From Microbacterium oleivorans (GTDB taxonomy: Bacteria > Actinomycetota > Actinomycetes > Actinomycetales > Microbacteriaceae): 64,000 bases of DNA. The stretch spans positions 186,001-250,000 of the forward strand of contig NZ_LSTV01000003.1 in assembly GCF_001644225.1 (NCBI RefSeq), in the 5' to 3' direction. Positions within the stretch are counted from its first letter, which is position 1; the number at the start of each line of letters is the position of its first letter. Of this stretch, positions 49,243-59,403 are shown piece by piece. A program made the position numbers and the translations under genes. The notes beneath the pieces were generated by a model. It was not told the origin of the DNA, made no database searches, and saw nothing but the letters and a program-made list of their open reading frames with translations.

Positions 49243-50358
49243 TTACTGCTTGGCGCCGATCAGGTCGATGGCGGCCTGGGCCTCGCTGGCGACCTCGGTC
49301 GACAGCGGGGCGGAGCCGGCGGCCTCGTTGGCGACCTTCTGGCCCTCTTCGCTGACGATGTACGAGAAGTACGCCTTCACGATGGCGGCGGTGTCGGCAT
49401 CCTCGTACTGCTGGCAGCCGATGAGGTAGCTCACGAGGGCGATCGGGTACGAGCCGGCGGGAGCCTTGGCGGGGTCGACGTCGTAGACGAGGTCACCGTC
49501 GGCACGGCCCTCCTCGAGCGGCGACGACGCCACGAGCTCCGCGGCGGCCTCGGAGGAGAACGGCACGAAGTCGTCGCCGACCTTGACGGCGGCCGAGCCC
49601 AGGTCACCGACGCGCGAGGCGTCGATGTAGCCGATGGTGCCGTTGCCGGCCTTGACGGCGGCCTCGACGCCGGAGGTCTGCTGGGCAGCCTCGGAGCGCG
49701 TGGTCTTGACGGGCCAGGCGTCGTCGTCCTCGTACGGCCACGCGTCGGGCGCGACGGAGGCGAGGTAGGCGGTGAAGGTGCCGGTCGTGCCGGACTCGTC
49801 GCCGCGGAAGACGGGCGTGATCGCCAGGTCGGGCAGCTCGACGCCCTCGTTGATCTCCGCGATCTTCGGGTCGTTCCACTTCTCGATCTTCTCGTTGAAG
49901 ATCTCGCCGATGACCTCGGGCGTGAGGTTCAGCTCGGTGATGCCCTCGAGGTTGAAAACGACGGCGACGGGCGAGATGTAGGCGGGGACTTCGACGATGT
50001 CGGGCGTCGCGCAGGCGCCGAACTTACCGGCGGCGATCTCGTCGGCCTTGTAGGCGCGGTCCGAGCCGATGAAGTTGCTGGAGCCGGCGATGAAGTTGTC
50101 GCGGCCGGTGCCCGAGCCGGTCGGCTGGTAGTTGACCGTGACGTCCGGGTTGGCGGTCTGGAAGGCCGCGGTCCACGCCTGCTGGGCGGCGCCCTGCGAG
50201 GAGGCGCCGGTCGCCTTAACGGTGCCCGACAGCGAGCTGCCGCCGTCGGAGGGCTGGCCAGCGCCAGCGGGGGTGCCCTCGTTGGCGGCGCAGGCCGACA
50301 GGGAGAGGACGGCGACGGCGGCGACAGCGCCCACGCGGGCGATGCGGTTGAGCTTCAC
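49243..50358 (-). CDS. pstS: Phosphate-binding lipoprotein PstS
   Basis: A 371-residue lipoprotein: signal peptide KLNRIARVGAVAAVAVLS and lipobox LSAC, phosphate-contact segments TGASSQGAAQQAW, QPTGSGTGRDNFIAGSSNFI and FRGDESGTTGTFTAYL. It captures phosphate outside the membrane. GAAGGAA eight bases before the GTG decides the start. A PHO box and TAGCGT -10 lie upstream, so it is induced by phosphate starvation through RegX3. Confidence 0.96.
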   Translation of the reverse strand: MKLNRIARVGAVAAVAVLSLSACAANEGTPAGAGQPSDGGSSLSGTVKATGASSQGAAQQAWTAAFQTANPDVTVNYQPTGSGTGRDNFIAGSSNFIGSDRAYKADEIAAGKFGACATPDIVEVPAYISPVAVVFNLEGITELNLTPEVIGEIFNEKIEKWNDPKIAEINEGVELPDLAITPVFRGDESGTTGTFTAYLASVAPDAWPYEDDDAWPVKTTRSEAAQQTSGVEAAVKAGNGTIGYIDASRVGDLGSAAVKVGDDFVPFSSEAAAELVASSPLEEGRADGDLVYDVDPAKAPAGSYPIALVSYLIGCQQYEDADTAAIVKAYFSYIVSEEGQKVANEAAGSAPLSTEVASEAQAAIDLIGAKQ

Positions 50359-50407
50359 GTGTGAATTCCTTCGGGTGATCGGGACACCCCGGTGCGGGGC
50401 TGGCTCG

Positions 50408-50462
50408 ACGCTAAGAGTCGCCGGTGACCAGGTTCCGCTCGACAGGTGAACGACAGGTGAAC
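50408..50462 (-). promoter_or_regulatory. pstS promoter with PHO box
   Basis: On the minus strand GTTCACC repeats at 50462-50456 and 50451-50445 (11-bp period); a third, weaker GGTCACC at 50429-50423 is two periods further. TAGCGT at 50413-50408 can be the -10. This is the expected RegX3-controlled promoter of the pst operon. Confidence 0.8.
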
Positions 50463-50495
50463 GGGTCGGGTCCGAACGCCTCTCGCTCAGCCGAT

Positions 50496-51434
50496 TCACA
50501 CCTTCGGGGGATGCGTCTCGATCGCCACGATGCCCGAGCCGGGATTCGTCGCCGACAGGTGCGCCACGGAGAACCCGCCGACCTCGAGGTCGGCGGCGCT
50601 CTCGATGTACGAGCCCTTCAGGCTCCCGGTCGCCAGCGCCAGCTCGCTCATGATCGTGGGGATCACCGGTCGGTGCGAGCACAGCACAGCGGCCTTCCGC
50701 GACCTCACGCGTTTGCCGACGACGGCGCGCACATCCGCGTGCCCTTCCTCCCAGGCATCCTGCGAGATCAGCTCGGTCCGACGGATGTCGCGGCCCAGCG
50801 CCTTCGCGAGCGGTGCCACGGTGTCGACGCAGCGGACCGCGTCGCTCGAGACGACCCGACGGATGCCGAACGCCCGCAACGGCCCGACGGCCGCCTTCGC
50901 CTGGCGCTTGCCGCGGTCGGTGAGGGGGCGGGCGGCATCCTTCCCCTTCCAGTCCTCGCGGGGAGTCGCCTTGCCGTGGCGCAGCACGACGACGGGGAAG
51001 GTCGCGAGCACGCCGTCGTCGACGAGGCGCAGGAAGTTCTCGAGGATCTCGACGTCCACCGGATAGCTCAGCCGTTCGAGCGCCTTCTTCGGGGTGAGCC
51101 ATTCGATCGCGGCGATCTCGCGGTTCGGCACGAAGGACGACCCGCGGATCGCCTCCTCGGTCGCCTCGGTGCTCCAGTAGTGGACGATTTTCGTCCGCTT
51201 GCTCGGCAGGCGGTACTTCGAGATCCCGACGGGAACCCCGAGATGGACACGGATGCCGGTCTCCTCGAAGATCTCGCGCACGGCCGTCTCGGCGAGGGAC
51301 TCACCGGGATCGACCTTGCCCTTGGGCAGGGTGATGTCGCGGTACTTCGTGCGGTGGATCGCCAGCACGAGCAGCTTGCCGTCCACCATCCGCCAGACGA
51401 CGCCGCCCGCGGCGTAGACCGCGGTCTCCGTCAT
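50496..51434 (-). CDS. Nudix hydrolase fused to histidine phosphatase (MutT1-like)
   Basis: A 312-residue two-domain protein like mycobacterial MutT1. Residues about 1-140: Nudix fold with the Nudix box in [20 protein letters not shown] and TG. Residues about 145-312: histidine phosphatase with [12 protein letters not shown] (RHG) and [12 protein letters not shown]. Known relatives hydrolyse 8-oxo-dGTP and dinucleoside polyphosphates, and the second domain removes phosphate. The ATG overlaps the ppk stop (ATGA), linking nucleotide clean-up to polyphosphate metabolism. Confidence 0.92.
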   Translation of the reverse strand: MTETAVYAAGGVVWRMVDGKLLVLAIHRTKYRDITLPKGKVDPGESLAETAVREIFEETGIRVHLGVPVGISKYRLPSKRTKIVHYWSTEATEEAIRGSSFVPNREIAAIEWLTPKKALERLSYPVDVEILENFLRLVDDGVLATFPVVVLRHGKATPREDWKGKDAARPLTDRGKRQAKAAVGPLRAFGIRRVVSSDAVRCVDTVAPLAKALGRDIRRTELISQDAWEEGHADVRAVVGKRVRSRKAAVLCSHRPVIPTIMSELALATGSLKGSYIESAADLEVGGFSVAHLSATNPGSGIVAIETHPPKV

Positions 51435-53599
51435 CGCACCGCCCGCGCCCGCCGGCGGCGGAGCACCTGCGACATCGTCTTCTCCTGCAGATCGACGAGC
51501 GGGTTGCCCTCGGCATCCAGATGGTGCCGCGTCCACTCGCCCTCGGCGCCGAGGTGCCACGAGCTCGTGGTGTCGGACATCGCCAGCTCGAACAGCGAGA
51601 TCAACTCGTTCACGTGCGCGGGCTCGGTCACCCGCACGAGCGCCTCGACGCGGCGGTCGAGGTTGCGGTGCATCATGTCGGCACTGCCGATGAAGACCTG
51701 CGGGTCGCCGTTGTTGTGGAACGTGAAGATGCGGGAGTGCTCGAGGTAGCGCCCCAGGATCGAGCGCACCGTGATGTTGTCGCTGACCCCCGGCAGGTCC
51801 GAGCGCAGCGAGCAGATGCCGCGCACCCAGACGTCGACCTTCACCCCGGCCTGGCTGGCGCGGTAGAGGGAGTCGATGATCTGCTCGTCGACCATCGAGT
51901 TGACCTTGATGCGCACGTGGGCGGGCTTGCCGGCCAGCGCGTTGCGGCGCTCGCCGTCGATGTGACGGAGGAGGCCCTTGCGCAGGTGGAGCGGGGCAAC
52001 GAGAAGCCGCTTGAACTTCTTCTCGATCGCGTAGCCACTCAGCTCGTTGAAGAGGCGGGTCAGGTCGCGACCGACCTGCTCGTTCGCGGTGAACAGGCCG
52101 TAGTCCTCGTAGATGCGGCTCGTCTTCGGGTTGTAGTTGCCCGTCCCGATGTGGCTGTAGCTGCGGAGGACGCCGTCCTCCTCGCGGATCACGTGAAGGA
52201 GCTTGCAGTGGGTCTTCAGACCCACGAGCCCGTAGACGACGTGCACGCCGGCCTTCTCGAGCTTGCGCGCCCACACGATGTTGGCCGCCTCGTCGAAGCG
52301 GGCCTTCACCTCGACGAGCGCGAGGACCTGCTTGCCGTTCTCGGCCGCGTCGATGAGCGCCTCGACGATCGGGCTGTCACCGGAGGTGCGGTACAGCGTC
52401 TGCTTGATCGCGAGCACGTGCGGGTCGCGTGCGGCCTGCTGCAGGAACGACACGACGCTCGTCGTGAACGATTCGTACGGGTGGTGGACGAGGACGTCCT
52501 CCTTGCGGATCGCCGCGAAGATGTCGGCGCGTCCGTTCTGCTCGGCCGGCTGGAACGGCGTCGAGGTCTTCGGCACGTGCGCCGGGTAGCGCAGATCGGG
52601 CCGCTCGATCTGCGACAGGGAGAAGAGTCCCCGCAGGTCGAGGGGGGCGGGCAGGCGGTAGACGTCGTTCTCGGTGATGTCGAGCTCGTCGAGCAGCAGC
52701 GAGAGCGTGACCTCGTCCATGTCCTCGGTGATCTCGAGGCGGATCGGCGGACCGAAGCGGCGGCGCAGCAGCTCGGCTTCGAGCGCCTGGATGAGGTTCT
52801 CGGTCTCGTCCTCCTCGATCACGACGTCCTCGTTGCGCGTGAGGCGGAACGTGTGGTGCTCGAGGATCTCCATGCCCGGGAACAGGTCGTCGAGGTTCTC
52901 GGAGATCAGTTCCTCGATCGGCAGGTACCGCACGGTGGAGCCGTTCTTCGCCACCTCGATGAGGCGGGGGAGCATGGGCGGCACCTTCAGGCGGGCGAAC
53001 TCCTGACGGCCGGTGCGCGCGTTGCGGATGCGCACGGCGAGGTTCAGCGACAGACCCGAGATGTAGGGGAACGGGTGGGCGGGGTCCACGGCGAGCGGCA
53101 TGAGTACCGGGAAGACCTGCGCCGAGAAGTAGTCGTACAGCGTGCTCCGCTCGGGGTCCGACAGCTCGGCCCAGGAGACGACCTCGATGCCCGCGTCGGC
53201 GAGGGCCGGGCGGACCTGCTCGGACCACACCGCCGCGTGACGCTCCTGCAGCGCGTGCGCCGACGTCGCGAGGTCCGCCAGCACGTCCAGCGGAGCGCGT
53301 CCGACGTTGGTGGGAACGGCCAGCCCGGTGAGGATGCGGCGCTTGAGCCCCGCGACGCGCACCATGAAGAACTCGTCGAGGTTGCTCGCGAAGATCGCGA
53401 GGAAGTTCGCGCGCTCCAGCGTCGGCAGGTTCGGATCCTCCGCGAGCTCGAGCACGCGCTGATTGAACGCGAGCCAGCTGAGCTCGCGATCGAGGTAGCG
53501 GTTGTCGGGCAGCTGCGAGTCGTACGCTTCGACGACGTCGTCGAAGTCGTCGTCGTCCGCGTCGCCCAGTCCGGAGTCGTGAACCTGGGTGTCGATCAT
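51431..53599 (-). CDS. ppk1: Polyphosphate kinase 1
   Basis: A 722-residue Ppk1: N-terminal helical domain ([40 protein letters not shown]), head domain, and two phospholipase-D-like C-terminal domains with the phosphorylated His in [38 protein letters not shown] and the second conserved His in [19 protein letters not shown] to [12 protein letters not shown] region. It makes polyphosphate from ATP reversibly. Start ATG 53599 follows AATGAT by six bases; a GTG at 53605 is also in frame. It precedes the Nudix gene and the pst operon. Confidence 0.95.
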   Translation of the reverse strand: MIDTQVHDSGLGDADDDDFDDVVEAYDSQLPDNRYLDRELSWLAFNQRVLELAEDPNLPTLERANFLAIFASNLDEFFMVRVAGLKRRILTGLAVPTNVGRAPLDVLADLATSAHALQERHAAVWSEQVRPALADAGIEVVSWAELSDPERSTLYDYFSAQVFPVLMPLAVDPAHPFPYISGLSLNLAVRIRNARTGRQEFARLKVPPMLPRLIEVAKNGSTVRYLPIEELISENLDDLFPGMEILEHHTFRLTRNEDVVIEEDETENLIQALEAELLRRRFGPPIRLEITEDMDEVTLSLLLDELDITENDVYRLPAPLDLRGLFSLSQIERPDLRYPAHVPKTSTPFQPAEQNGRADIFAAIRKEDVLVHHPYESFTTSVVSFLQQAARDPHVLAIKQTLYRTSGDSPIVEALIDAAENGKQVLALVEVKARFDEAANIVWARKLEKAGVHVVYGLVGLKTHCKLLHVIREEDGVLRSYSHIGTGNYNPKTSRIYEDYGLFTANEQVGRDLTRLFNELSGYAIEKKFKRLLVAPLHLRKGLLRHIDGERRNALAGKPAHVRIKVNSMVDEQIIDSLYRASQAGVKVDVWVRGICSLRSDLPGVSDNITVRSILGRYLEHSRIFTFHNNGDPQVFIGSADMMHRNLDRRVEALVRVTEPAHVNELISLFELAMSDTTSSWHLGAEGEWTRHHLDAEGNPLVDLQEKTMSQVLRRRRARAVR

Positions 53600-53665
53600 C
53601 CCCACATCATTGCAGGGGACGGTGACGTGTGCGTGAACGTGGCGACGGATGCCGCGGCATCCGAC

Positions 53666-54352
53666 TCAGGCGGAGGAGCCCGGCAGCTGCTCGTCCTCGT
53701 AGACGTTGAAGCGGTAGCCGACGTTTCGCACGGTGCCGATGAGCTGCTCGAGGTCCCCGAGCTTCGCGCGCAGCCGGCGCACGTGCACGTCGACCGTGCG
53801 GGTGCCGCCGAAGTAGTCGTAGCCCCACACCTCGCTCAGCAGCTGTTCGCGGGTGAACACCCGCGAGGGGTGCGTCGCGAAGAAGTGGAGCAGCTGGAAC
53901 TCCTTGTAGGTGAGGTCGAGCGGGCGACCGTGCACCTTCGCCGAGTAGGAGGATTCGTCGATCGTGATACCGGAGGTCTGGATGCGGGTGGAGACCTGCT
54001 CCTTCGACACGCGTCCGATGGCGAGGCGGATGCGGGCATCGACCTCGGCGGGGCCTGCGCCGACGAGGACGACGTCGTCGATGCCCCAGTCGGGGGAGAC
54101 CGCGGTGAGTCCGCCCTCGGTGACGACCAGCAGAAGCGGCGCGTCGAGACCCGTCGTCGTCAGGATCTTGCAGAGCGACTTCGCGGCGACGAGGTCCTTG
54201 CGGGCGTCGACGAACACGATGTCCGCATTGGGGGCGTTCACCAGCTGCGCCGCCTCGGCGGGGATCTGGCGGACCCGGTGGCTCAGCAGTTCGAGGGAGG
54301 GCAGGACGGAGTCGCCGCCGGCGGCGGAGCTCAGGACGAGCAGCTGTGCCAA
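53666..54352 (-). CDS. glnR: GlnR-family nitrogen response regulator
   Basis: A 228-residue OmpR-type orphan regulator. The receiver-like domain contains [20 protein letters not shown] and [20 protein letters not shown], which are GlnR hallmarks and lack the usual acidic pocket, so it is not phosphorylated in the classical way. The C-terminal winged helix has [40 protein letters not shown] and [13 protein letters not shown]. It controls nitrogen assimilation genes. The start is TTG with GGAGGG seven bases upstream and a TAAGAT -10 at 54393-54388. Confidence 0.9.
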   Translation of the reverse strand: MAQLLVLSSAAGGDSVLPSLELLSHRVRQIPAEAAQLVNAPNADIVFVDARKDLVAAKSLCKILTTTGLDAPLLLVVTEGGLTAVSPDWGIDDVVLVGAGPAEVDARIRLAIGRVSKEQVSTRIQTSGITIDESSYSAKVHGRPLDLTYKEFQLLHFFATHPSRVFTREQLLSEVWGYDYFGGTRTVDVHVRRLRAKLGDLEQLIGTVRNVGYRFNVYEDEQLPGSSA

Positions 54353-54469
54353 GGGGGACCCTCCGGTGCGGACTCGGAACCGGTCTCATCTTAGGGGCTC
54401 GCCCCGCGGCCGCCGCGACGCGGGCTCGCCGCCGTGCGGGCCCCGCGCCGGTGCGTCACAATAGGGACC

Positions 54470-54760
54470 ATGACCGCGCCCGAGATCCTCCCTCGTCGAC
54501 GGGCCGCCGGAGTGATCGCGGTCTGGGTGGCCGCCGCTCTCGTCGCCCTCGCCGTCGGCGTGTTCGTCGAGCCCGACTGGCGCGGTGCGTGGCTGCTGGT
54601 CGGTCTCGGATTCTGCTTCTTCCTCGCCTTCGCAGTGCAGCTGGCGTCGGGGCGGTCGCAGGGGTTCATCATGCGCATCTCGGCGAGCGTCCTCGGCGCG
54701 ATGCTGGTGATGGGACTCATCGGCGCCGGCTTCGCGCTCGCCGAACTCTTCGCGAGCTGA
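54470..54760 (+). CDS. Small membrane protein, three helices
   Basis: A 96-residue protein with three membrane segments (AAGVIAVWVAAALVALAVGV; AWLLVGLGFCFFLAFAVQL; ISASVLGAMLVMGLIGAGF). No known function. CACAAT with seven bases to the ATG is a possible leaderless promoter. It is divergent from glnR. Confidence 0.8.
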   Translation: MTAPEILPRRRAAGVIAVWVAAALVALAVGVFVEPDWRGAWLLVGLGFCFFLAFAVQLASGRSQGFIMRISASVLGAMLVMGLIGAGFALAELFAS

Positions 54761-54813
54761 TCCACCGGCATCCGCCGACCGGGAGCCCGCTCCCGGCCGC
54801 TAAAGTGGACGGC

Positions 54814-54927
54814 ATGGATCTCGTCGCACTCGAACTCTTCTTCGTCGGGCTGCTCGGCCTCGCATCGCTCGCGATCGCGTTCGTGTCCGGCGTCGTCGTC
54901 TGGAACCTCTACCGCGGTCAGCGCTGA
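54814..54927 (+). CDS. 37-residue membrane protein
   Basis: A very small protein: MDLVALELFFVGLLGLASLA then IAFVSGVVVWNLYRGQR; one long or two short membrane helices with a basic tail. TAAAGT seven bases before the ATG supports it. It precedes a nitrobindin-like gene by four bases and may be translated with it. Function unknown. Confidence 0.65.
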   Translation: MDLVALELFFVGLLGLASLAIAFVSGVVVWNLYRGQR

Positions 54928-54931
54928 CATC

Positions 54932-55537
54932 GTGATCGATCTGCCGACCGACCTTCCGGCTGATCTGGTCCCGCTCTCCTGGCTCCTCGGCGTGTGGGAG
55001 GGCACCGGCGTCCTCGAGTACGACGCGCAGGGTCGCACGATGTCGGGTGAGTTCTCCCACCGCGTGAGCTTCAGCCATGACGGTGGCGACGCCCTGAACT
55101 ACGCGGCGACCGCCTGGTTCGAGGATGCCGAGGGCCGCCGCCGCGACCTCGTCGCCGAGACCGGGTACTGGCGGCTGTCCCGCCCCGCGACCGAGCAGGA
55201 TCCTGGGCCCGCGCTGCTGCCGGCCCTCGCACCTCGCGTCGACGCGCGCACGGTGCACGACGTCGAGGCTCTCCGTACGGCGGAGGACGGCTTCGAGATC
55301 GAGGTCGCGCTCGTGCACTCCGACGGCATCAGCGAGCTCTACCTCGGCCAGGTGCGCGGTCCGCGCATCGATATCGCCACCGACGCGATCGTCCGCCCCG
55401 CGGGCGCCAAGGAGTACGGCGCCGCGACCCGGATGTACGGGCTCGTCGACGGGCACCTGCTGTGGGCGTGGGACATCGCCGCGCTCGGCTCGGACCTGTC
55501 GTCCCACGCCTCCGCTCGACTCGCGAGGGTCCAATGA
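54932..55537 (+). CDS. Nitrobindin-like (FABP family) protein
   Basis: A 201-residue beta-barrel protein of the nitrobindin family: GVWEGTGVLEYD (GxWxGxG motif) near residues 26-37, AWFEDAEGRRRDLVAETGYW, and a C-terminal YGLVDGHLLWAWDIAA strand. Relatives bind ferric heme and isomerise peroxynitrite. The usual distal heme-ligand His near the C-terminus may be DGHLLWAW His but this is uncertain. GTG start; the ygfZ-like ATG overlaps its stop. Confidence 0.87.
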   Translation: MIDLPTDLPADLVPLSWLLGVWEGTGVLEYDAQGRTMSGEFSHRVSFSHDGGDALNYAATAWFEDAEGRRRDLVAETGYWRLSRPATEQDPGPALLPALAPRVDARTVHDVEALRTAEDGFEIEVALVHSDGISELYLGQVRGPRIDIATDAIVRPAGAKEYGAATRMYGLVDGHLLWAWDIAALGSDLSSHASARLARVQ

Positions 55538-56613
55538 CCGCCGACGCCTTCGCGGCCGTGCCCGGTGCTGTCCTCGATGACCGCGGGCTCGCCCACGTCG
55601 GCAATCCGGTGCGGGAGCAGCGCGACCTCGCGAGTGGGGCCGCGGTCGCGCCCCTCGCGGACCGCGCCGTCCTCACCGTCTCCGGCGAGGACCGTCTCTC
55701 GTGGCTCGACTCCATCACCTCGCAGGCGTTGACGACCCTCGCGCCCGGAGTCGGCACCGAGTTGCTCGTCCTCGACCCGCAGGGGCACGTCGAGCACGCG
55801 GCATCCGTCGTGGACGACGGGGAGCGCACCTGGCTCATCGTCGACCGCGACCGCGCCGACGCGCTGCTGACCTGGCTGACGCGGATGAGGTTCCGCCTGC
55901 GCGTCGACCCGCAGGACGCCGCCGACCACGCCGTCGTCGGCGGGACCGCCGCCGCCGTCGACGCCCTGGGCGCCGCCGTCGTGTGGTGCGACCCGTGGCC
56001 CCGCGTGAGCCCCGGCGGGTGGGGATACTCCCCGGTCGAACCGCACCCCGGTGCCGAGCGCGACTGGGCCGAGGCGATCGTGCCGCGGGCCATGCTCGAC
56101 GAGCTCGCCGCCGCCGCCGTCCGCGGCGACGTCCGCCTGGCCGGACACCTCGCCGTCGACGCGCTGCGTGTCGCCGCGTGGCGTCCCCGCGCCGCCACGG
56201 AGGCCGACGGCCGGACCCTCCCGCACGAGGTCGACTGGCTGCGCACGGCCGTCCACCTCGACAAGGGCTGCTACCGCGGCCAGGAGACCGTCGCCAAGGT
56301 GCACAACCTGGGGCACCCGCCGCGTCGCCTCGTCGCGCTGCAGCTCGACGGTTCCGATGCCGAGCTGCCTGACCCGGGCGCGCCGGTCCGCCTCGACGGC
56401 GCCGAGGTCGGAGCCATCACCTCCGTCGCCCGCCACCACGAGGAGGGCCCCATCGCCCTCGCGATCCTGAAGCGGTCCGTCCCCGTCGACGCGGCGCTGA
56501 CCGTGGCCGTCGCGGACGGCGAGATCGCCGCGGCGCAGGAGGTCGTCGTTCCGCCGGATGCCGGGCGTGCGGCATCCGTCCCGCGTCTGCCCCGTCTGTC
56601 GCAGCGCCGCTGA
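55534..56613 (+). CDS. ygfZ: Folate-binding Fe-S cluster maturation protein YgfZ
   Basis: A 359-residue member of the YgfZ/GcvT family: GEDRLSWLDSITSQALTTL in the tetrahydrofolate-binding fold and the hallmark KGCYRGQETVAKVHNLGHPP with the conserved Cys. It assists assembly or repair of Fe-S proteins such as MiaB. The ATG overlaps the stop of the nitrobindin-like gene, and both may serve metallocofactor protection from nitrosative or oxidative damage. Confidence 0.93.
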   Translation: MTADAFAAVPGAVLDDRGLAHVGNPVREQRDLASGAAVAPLADRAVLTVSGEDRLSWLDSITSQALTTLAPGVGTELLVLDPQGHVEHAASVVDDGERTWLIVDRDRADALLTWLTRMRFRLRVDPQDAADHAVVGGTAAAVDALGAAVVWCDPWPRVSPGGWGYSPVEPHPGAERDWAEAIVPRAMLDELAAAAVRGDVRLAGHLAVDALRVAAWRPRAATEADGRTLPHEVDWLRTAVHLDKGCYRGQETVAKVHNLGHPPRRLVALQLDGSDAELPDPGAPVRLDGAEVGAITSVARHHEEGPIALAILKRSVPVDAALTVAVADGEIAAAQEVVVPPDAGRAASVPRLPRLSQRR

Positions 56614-56615
56614 CG

Positions 56616-57710
56616 ATGGCGCCCGAGCCGACCGCCACGGTTCCGGTGCCCACCGCCCGGAGGTATCCGCGTGAGGGCTGGGCGCGCCTGCGGGGGTCCG
56701 CCGTCGCGATCGTGCAGCTCGTCGTCGCTGCGAGCGCCGCGTTCTCGATCGCGCACTACGGCCTCGGCCACCCGGCTCCGCTAATCGCGGCGACCGTCAC
56801 CATCTCGAGCCTGGGGCTCGTCCGCGACGCCCGGCCGTGGCGGGTGCTCGAGACCGTCATCGGCATGGTGCTGGGCGTCTTCGTCGCCGAGCTGGTCGTC
56901 TTCGCGGCCGGCAGCGGGTGGTGGCAGCTCGCCCTCACCCTCGGGGTGAGCCTGTCGATCGCGCGATTCGTCTCGCCGCAGGCGGGCTTCGCGATCGCCG
57001 CGGCGATCCAGTCGATCATCGTGGTCGTCGTCCCCTCGCAGACCCCGTTCCTGCGGTTGCTCGACGCCCTCATCGGCGGTGCGATGGCGCTGCTCGTCAC
57101 GGCCCTCATCCCGCGCAGCCCGCTCCGCACCGCCCTGGCCGACGCGACGCGCCTGTTCGCTGCCTTCGAGGGCGCCGCCGGCACCGTCGCGCAGGGCCTC
57201 CGTCGTGGCAGCCGCGTGCGCGCCGAGCGCGGGCTCGAGAAGGCGCGCGAGCTGCAGGGCCGCGTCGACGACTGGCGGGTCTCGGTCGAGTCGGGCGCGG
57301 CGATCGCCCGCATCTCGCCGTTCCTCCGTCGACAGCGCTTCGAGCTCGAACGTTTCGAACGGATGCGGCAGGCCATGGACCTCGCGGTACGCAACCTTCG
57401 CGTCGTCGCCCGCCGCGCGGTCTACCTGAGCGACGACGGTCGCGAGCGCGACGTCACCGCCGATCTGCTCCTCGAGCTGGTGCGCGGCGCGAACCTGGTC
57501 GCCTCGTCGCTGACCGACATCTCGTACGAGCCGGCGGCGCGGGAGGTGCTCACCGCGGTGGCGGCCCGTCTCGACCCGGTCGCCCTCGTCCCCGATGGAT
57601 CGCTCGGCGACCAGACCCTCATCACGGCGCTGCGGCCGCTCGCGACCGACCTGCTGTGCGCGACGGGCCTGCGCCCCGACGAGGCCCGCGCGCTGCTCCC
57701 GCGGGTCTGA
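56616..57710 (+). CDS. FUSC-family membrane protein (aromatic acid exporter-like)
   Basis: A 364-residue protein: N-terminal half with six membrane segments (about 28-160; QLVVAASAAFSIAHYGLGHP, SLSIARFVSPQAGFAIAAAI), then a cytoplasmic helical half with a coiled-coil look (VRAERGLEKARELQGRVDDW). FUSC/ArAE proteins export aromatic acids or organic anions, sometimes pairing with periplasmic adaptors absent here. It starts two bases after ygfZ. Confidence 0.87.
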   Translation: MAPEPTATVPVPTARRYPREGWARLRGSAVAIVQLVVAASAAFSIAHYGLGHPAPLIAATVTISSLGLVRDARPWRVLETVIGMVLGVFVAELVVFAAGSGWWQLALTLGVSLSIARFVSPQAGFAIAAAIQSIIVVVVPSQTPFLRLLDALIGGAMALLVTALIPRSPLRTALADATRLFAAFEGAAGTVAQGLRRGSRVRAERGLEKARELQGRVDDWRVSVESGAAIARISPFLRRQRFELERFERMRQAMDLAVRNLRVVARRAVYLSDDGRERDVTADLLLELVRGANLVASSLTDISYEPAAREVLTAVAARLDPVALVPDGSLGDQTLITALRPLATDLLCATGLRPDEARALLPRV

Positions 57711-57720
57711 CGCGCGCCGC

Positions 57721-58545
57721 TCATCGAGGCGCGACGGCTTCCCACGGCACCGTGAACTCGCCCAGTCGCCACCGGCTCCGCCCGCCGATCGGCCACCCCG
57801 CCGCGACGAGCGCGTCGAGGGCGGCGCGCCACCGCTGGACCGGGCCGAACGACGACGCGGCGACCGCCCGCGTCCACTCGCGGTCGAGGGCGTCGAGGAC
57901 ATCGTGCACCCGCTCGCCCGGGACGTTGCGGTGGATGAGCGCCTTCGGCAGCCGCTCGGCGGCGACGGCGGGGGAGTCGAGCCCCGCGAGCCGCAACGAG
58001 ATCGTGAGCGAGCGGGGTGCGGCATCCGGCCCGATCTCGAGCCAGGTCGAGATCCTGCCGAGCTCGTCGCACGTGCCCTCGACGAGCATCCCGTCCGGGC
58101 GCAGGCGCGACGCCATCCGTTCCCACGCCGCGGGCACGTCGGTCTCGTCGTACTGACGCAGGACGTTGAACGCACGGATCACCGCCGGGCGGCGCCCGTC
58201 CGGCACCGGCACCTCGAACCCGCCGCGCGCGAACGACACGCGCGCATCCGCGGCGAACACCCCCGCCCCCGCACGGACCTGCGCGAGCTGCGCGCGGGCG
58301 CGCTCCACGCGGGCCGGCTCGATCTCCAGCCCCAGCACCTCGACGTCCGGACGCGCCCGCCGCAGCCGGGCTTCGAGCTCGAACGCGGTCACCCCGCTCG
58401 CGCCGTACCCGAGATCCACCACGAGCGGATCGGCGGTCCGGCGCAGCACCGGATGCCGCGCGATCCAACGGTCCACACGGCGCAGGCGGTTGGTGTTCGT
58501 CGTCCCCCGGGTCACCTGTCCGACGACAGGATCGGAGCGCGTCAT
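57721..58545 (-). CDS. SAM-dependent methyltransferase-like protein
   Basis: A 274-residue protein with a Rossmann-type core: [20 protein letters not shown] (SAM loop with YGASG), [18 protein letters not shown], and [20 protein letters not shown]. Substrate unknown. GATCAT six bases before the ATG is a weak leaderless element. It is convergent with the FUSC gene and divergent from phosphoglycerate mutase. Confidence 0.83.
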   Translation of the reverse strand: MTRSDPVVGQVTRGTTNTNRLRRVDRWIARHPVLRRTADPLVVDLGYGASGVTAFELEARLRRARPDVEVLGLEIEPARVERARAQLAQVRAGAGVFAADARVSFARGGFEVPVPDGRRPAVIRAFNVLRQYDETDVPAAWERMASRLRPDGMLVEGTCDELGRISTWLEIGPDAAPRSLTISLRLAGLDSPAVAAERLPKALIHRNVPGERVHDVLDALDREWTRAVAASSFGPVQRWRAALDALVAAGWPIGGRSRWRLGEFTVPWEAVAPR

Positions 58546-58586
58546 GCCCCCATGATCGCACCCGCCGCGCCGGTAGGATTGCGGGC

Positions 58587-59336
58587 ATGACAGCCCCCTA
58601 CACCTTGATCCTCCTCCGGCACGGCCAGAGCGAGTGGAACAAGTCGAACCAGTTCACCGGGTGGGTGGACGTCCGTCTCACCGATCAGGGCAAGGCCGAG
58701 GCCCAGCGCGGCGGCGAGCTGATCAAGGAGTCGGGTCTGCTGCCCGACATCCTGCACACCTCGCTCCTGTCCCGCGCCATCCAGACCGCGAACATCGCCC
58801 TCGACGCGGCCGATCGCCTGTGGGTGCCGGTCAAGCGGTCGTGGCGCCTCAACGAGCGCCACTACGGCGCGCTGCAGGGCAAGGACAAGGCGCAGACCCT
58901 CGAGGAGTTCGGCGAGGAGCAGTTCATGCTCTGGCGTCGCTCGTTCGACGTGCCGCCGCCGGACATCTCCGACGACGACCCGTACACGCAGGTCGGTGAC
59001 GTGCGCTACGACGGCATCGATGGCGAGGTGCCCCGCACCGAGTCGCTGAAGATCGTCATCGACCGCCTGCTGCCCTACTGGGAGAGCGAGATCGTCCCCG
59101 ACCTGAAGACGGGCAGGACCGTGATGGTGACCGCCCACGGCAACTCGCTGCGCGCGCTCGTGAAGCACCTCGACGGCATCAGCGACGACGACATCGCCGA
59201 GCTCAACATCCCCACCGGCATCCCGCTCGTGTACCGCCTCGACGAGAACCTCGTCCCGATCGGACCGGGAGAGTACCTCGACCCCGACGCCGCCGCTGCC
59301 GGCGCCGCCGCGGTCGCCTCGCAGGGCAAGAAGTAA
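58587..59336 (+). CDS. gpmA: 2,3-bisphosphoglycerate-dependent phosphoglycerate mutase
   Basis: A 249-residue glycolytic enzyme: [20 protein letters not shown] with the phosphorylated His, [34 protein letters not shown] segment ([16 protein letters not shown]) and [17 protein letters not shown] with the second catalytic His. It interconverts 3- and 2-phosphoglycerate. TAGGAT seven bases before the ATG. A strong hairpin follows. Confidence 0.96.
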   Translation: MTAPYTLILLRHGQSEWNKSNQFTGWVDVRLTDQGKAEAQRGGELIKESGLLPDILHTSLLSRAIQTANIALDAADRLWVPVKRSWRLNERHYGALQGKDKAQTLEEFGEEQFMLWRRSFDVPPPDISDDDPYTQVGDVRYDGIDGEVPRTESLKIVIDRLLPYWESEIVPDLKTGRTVMVTAHGNSLRALVKHLDGISDDDIAELNIPTGIPLVYRLDENLVPIGPGEYLDPDAAAAGAAAVASQGKK

Positions 59337-59355
59337 CCCGCCTCACGCCGGGAAC

Positions 59356-59391
59356 ACGAAGAGCGGATGCCTCGCGGCATCCGCTCTTCGT
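59356..59391. terminator. Bidirectional terminator between gpmA and phoU
   Basis: ACGAAGAGCGGATGCC (59356-59371) pairs perfectly with 59376-59391 around a TCGC loop. Both convergent genes end beside it. Confidence 0.8.
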
Positions 59392-59403
59392 CGTTGCGGC
59401 GGC

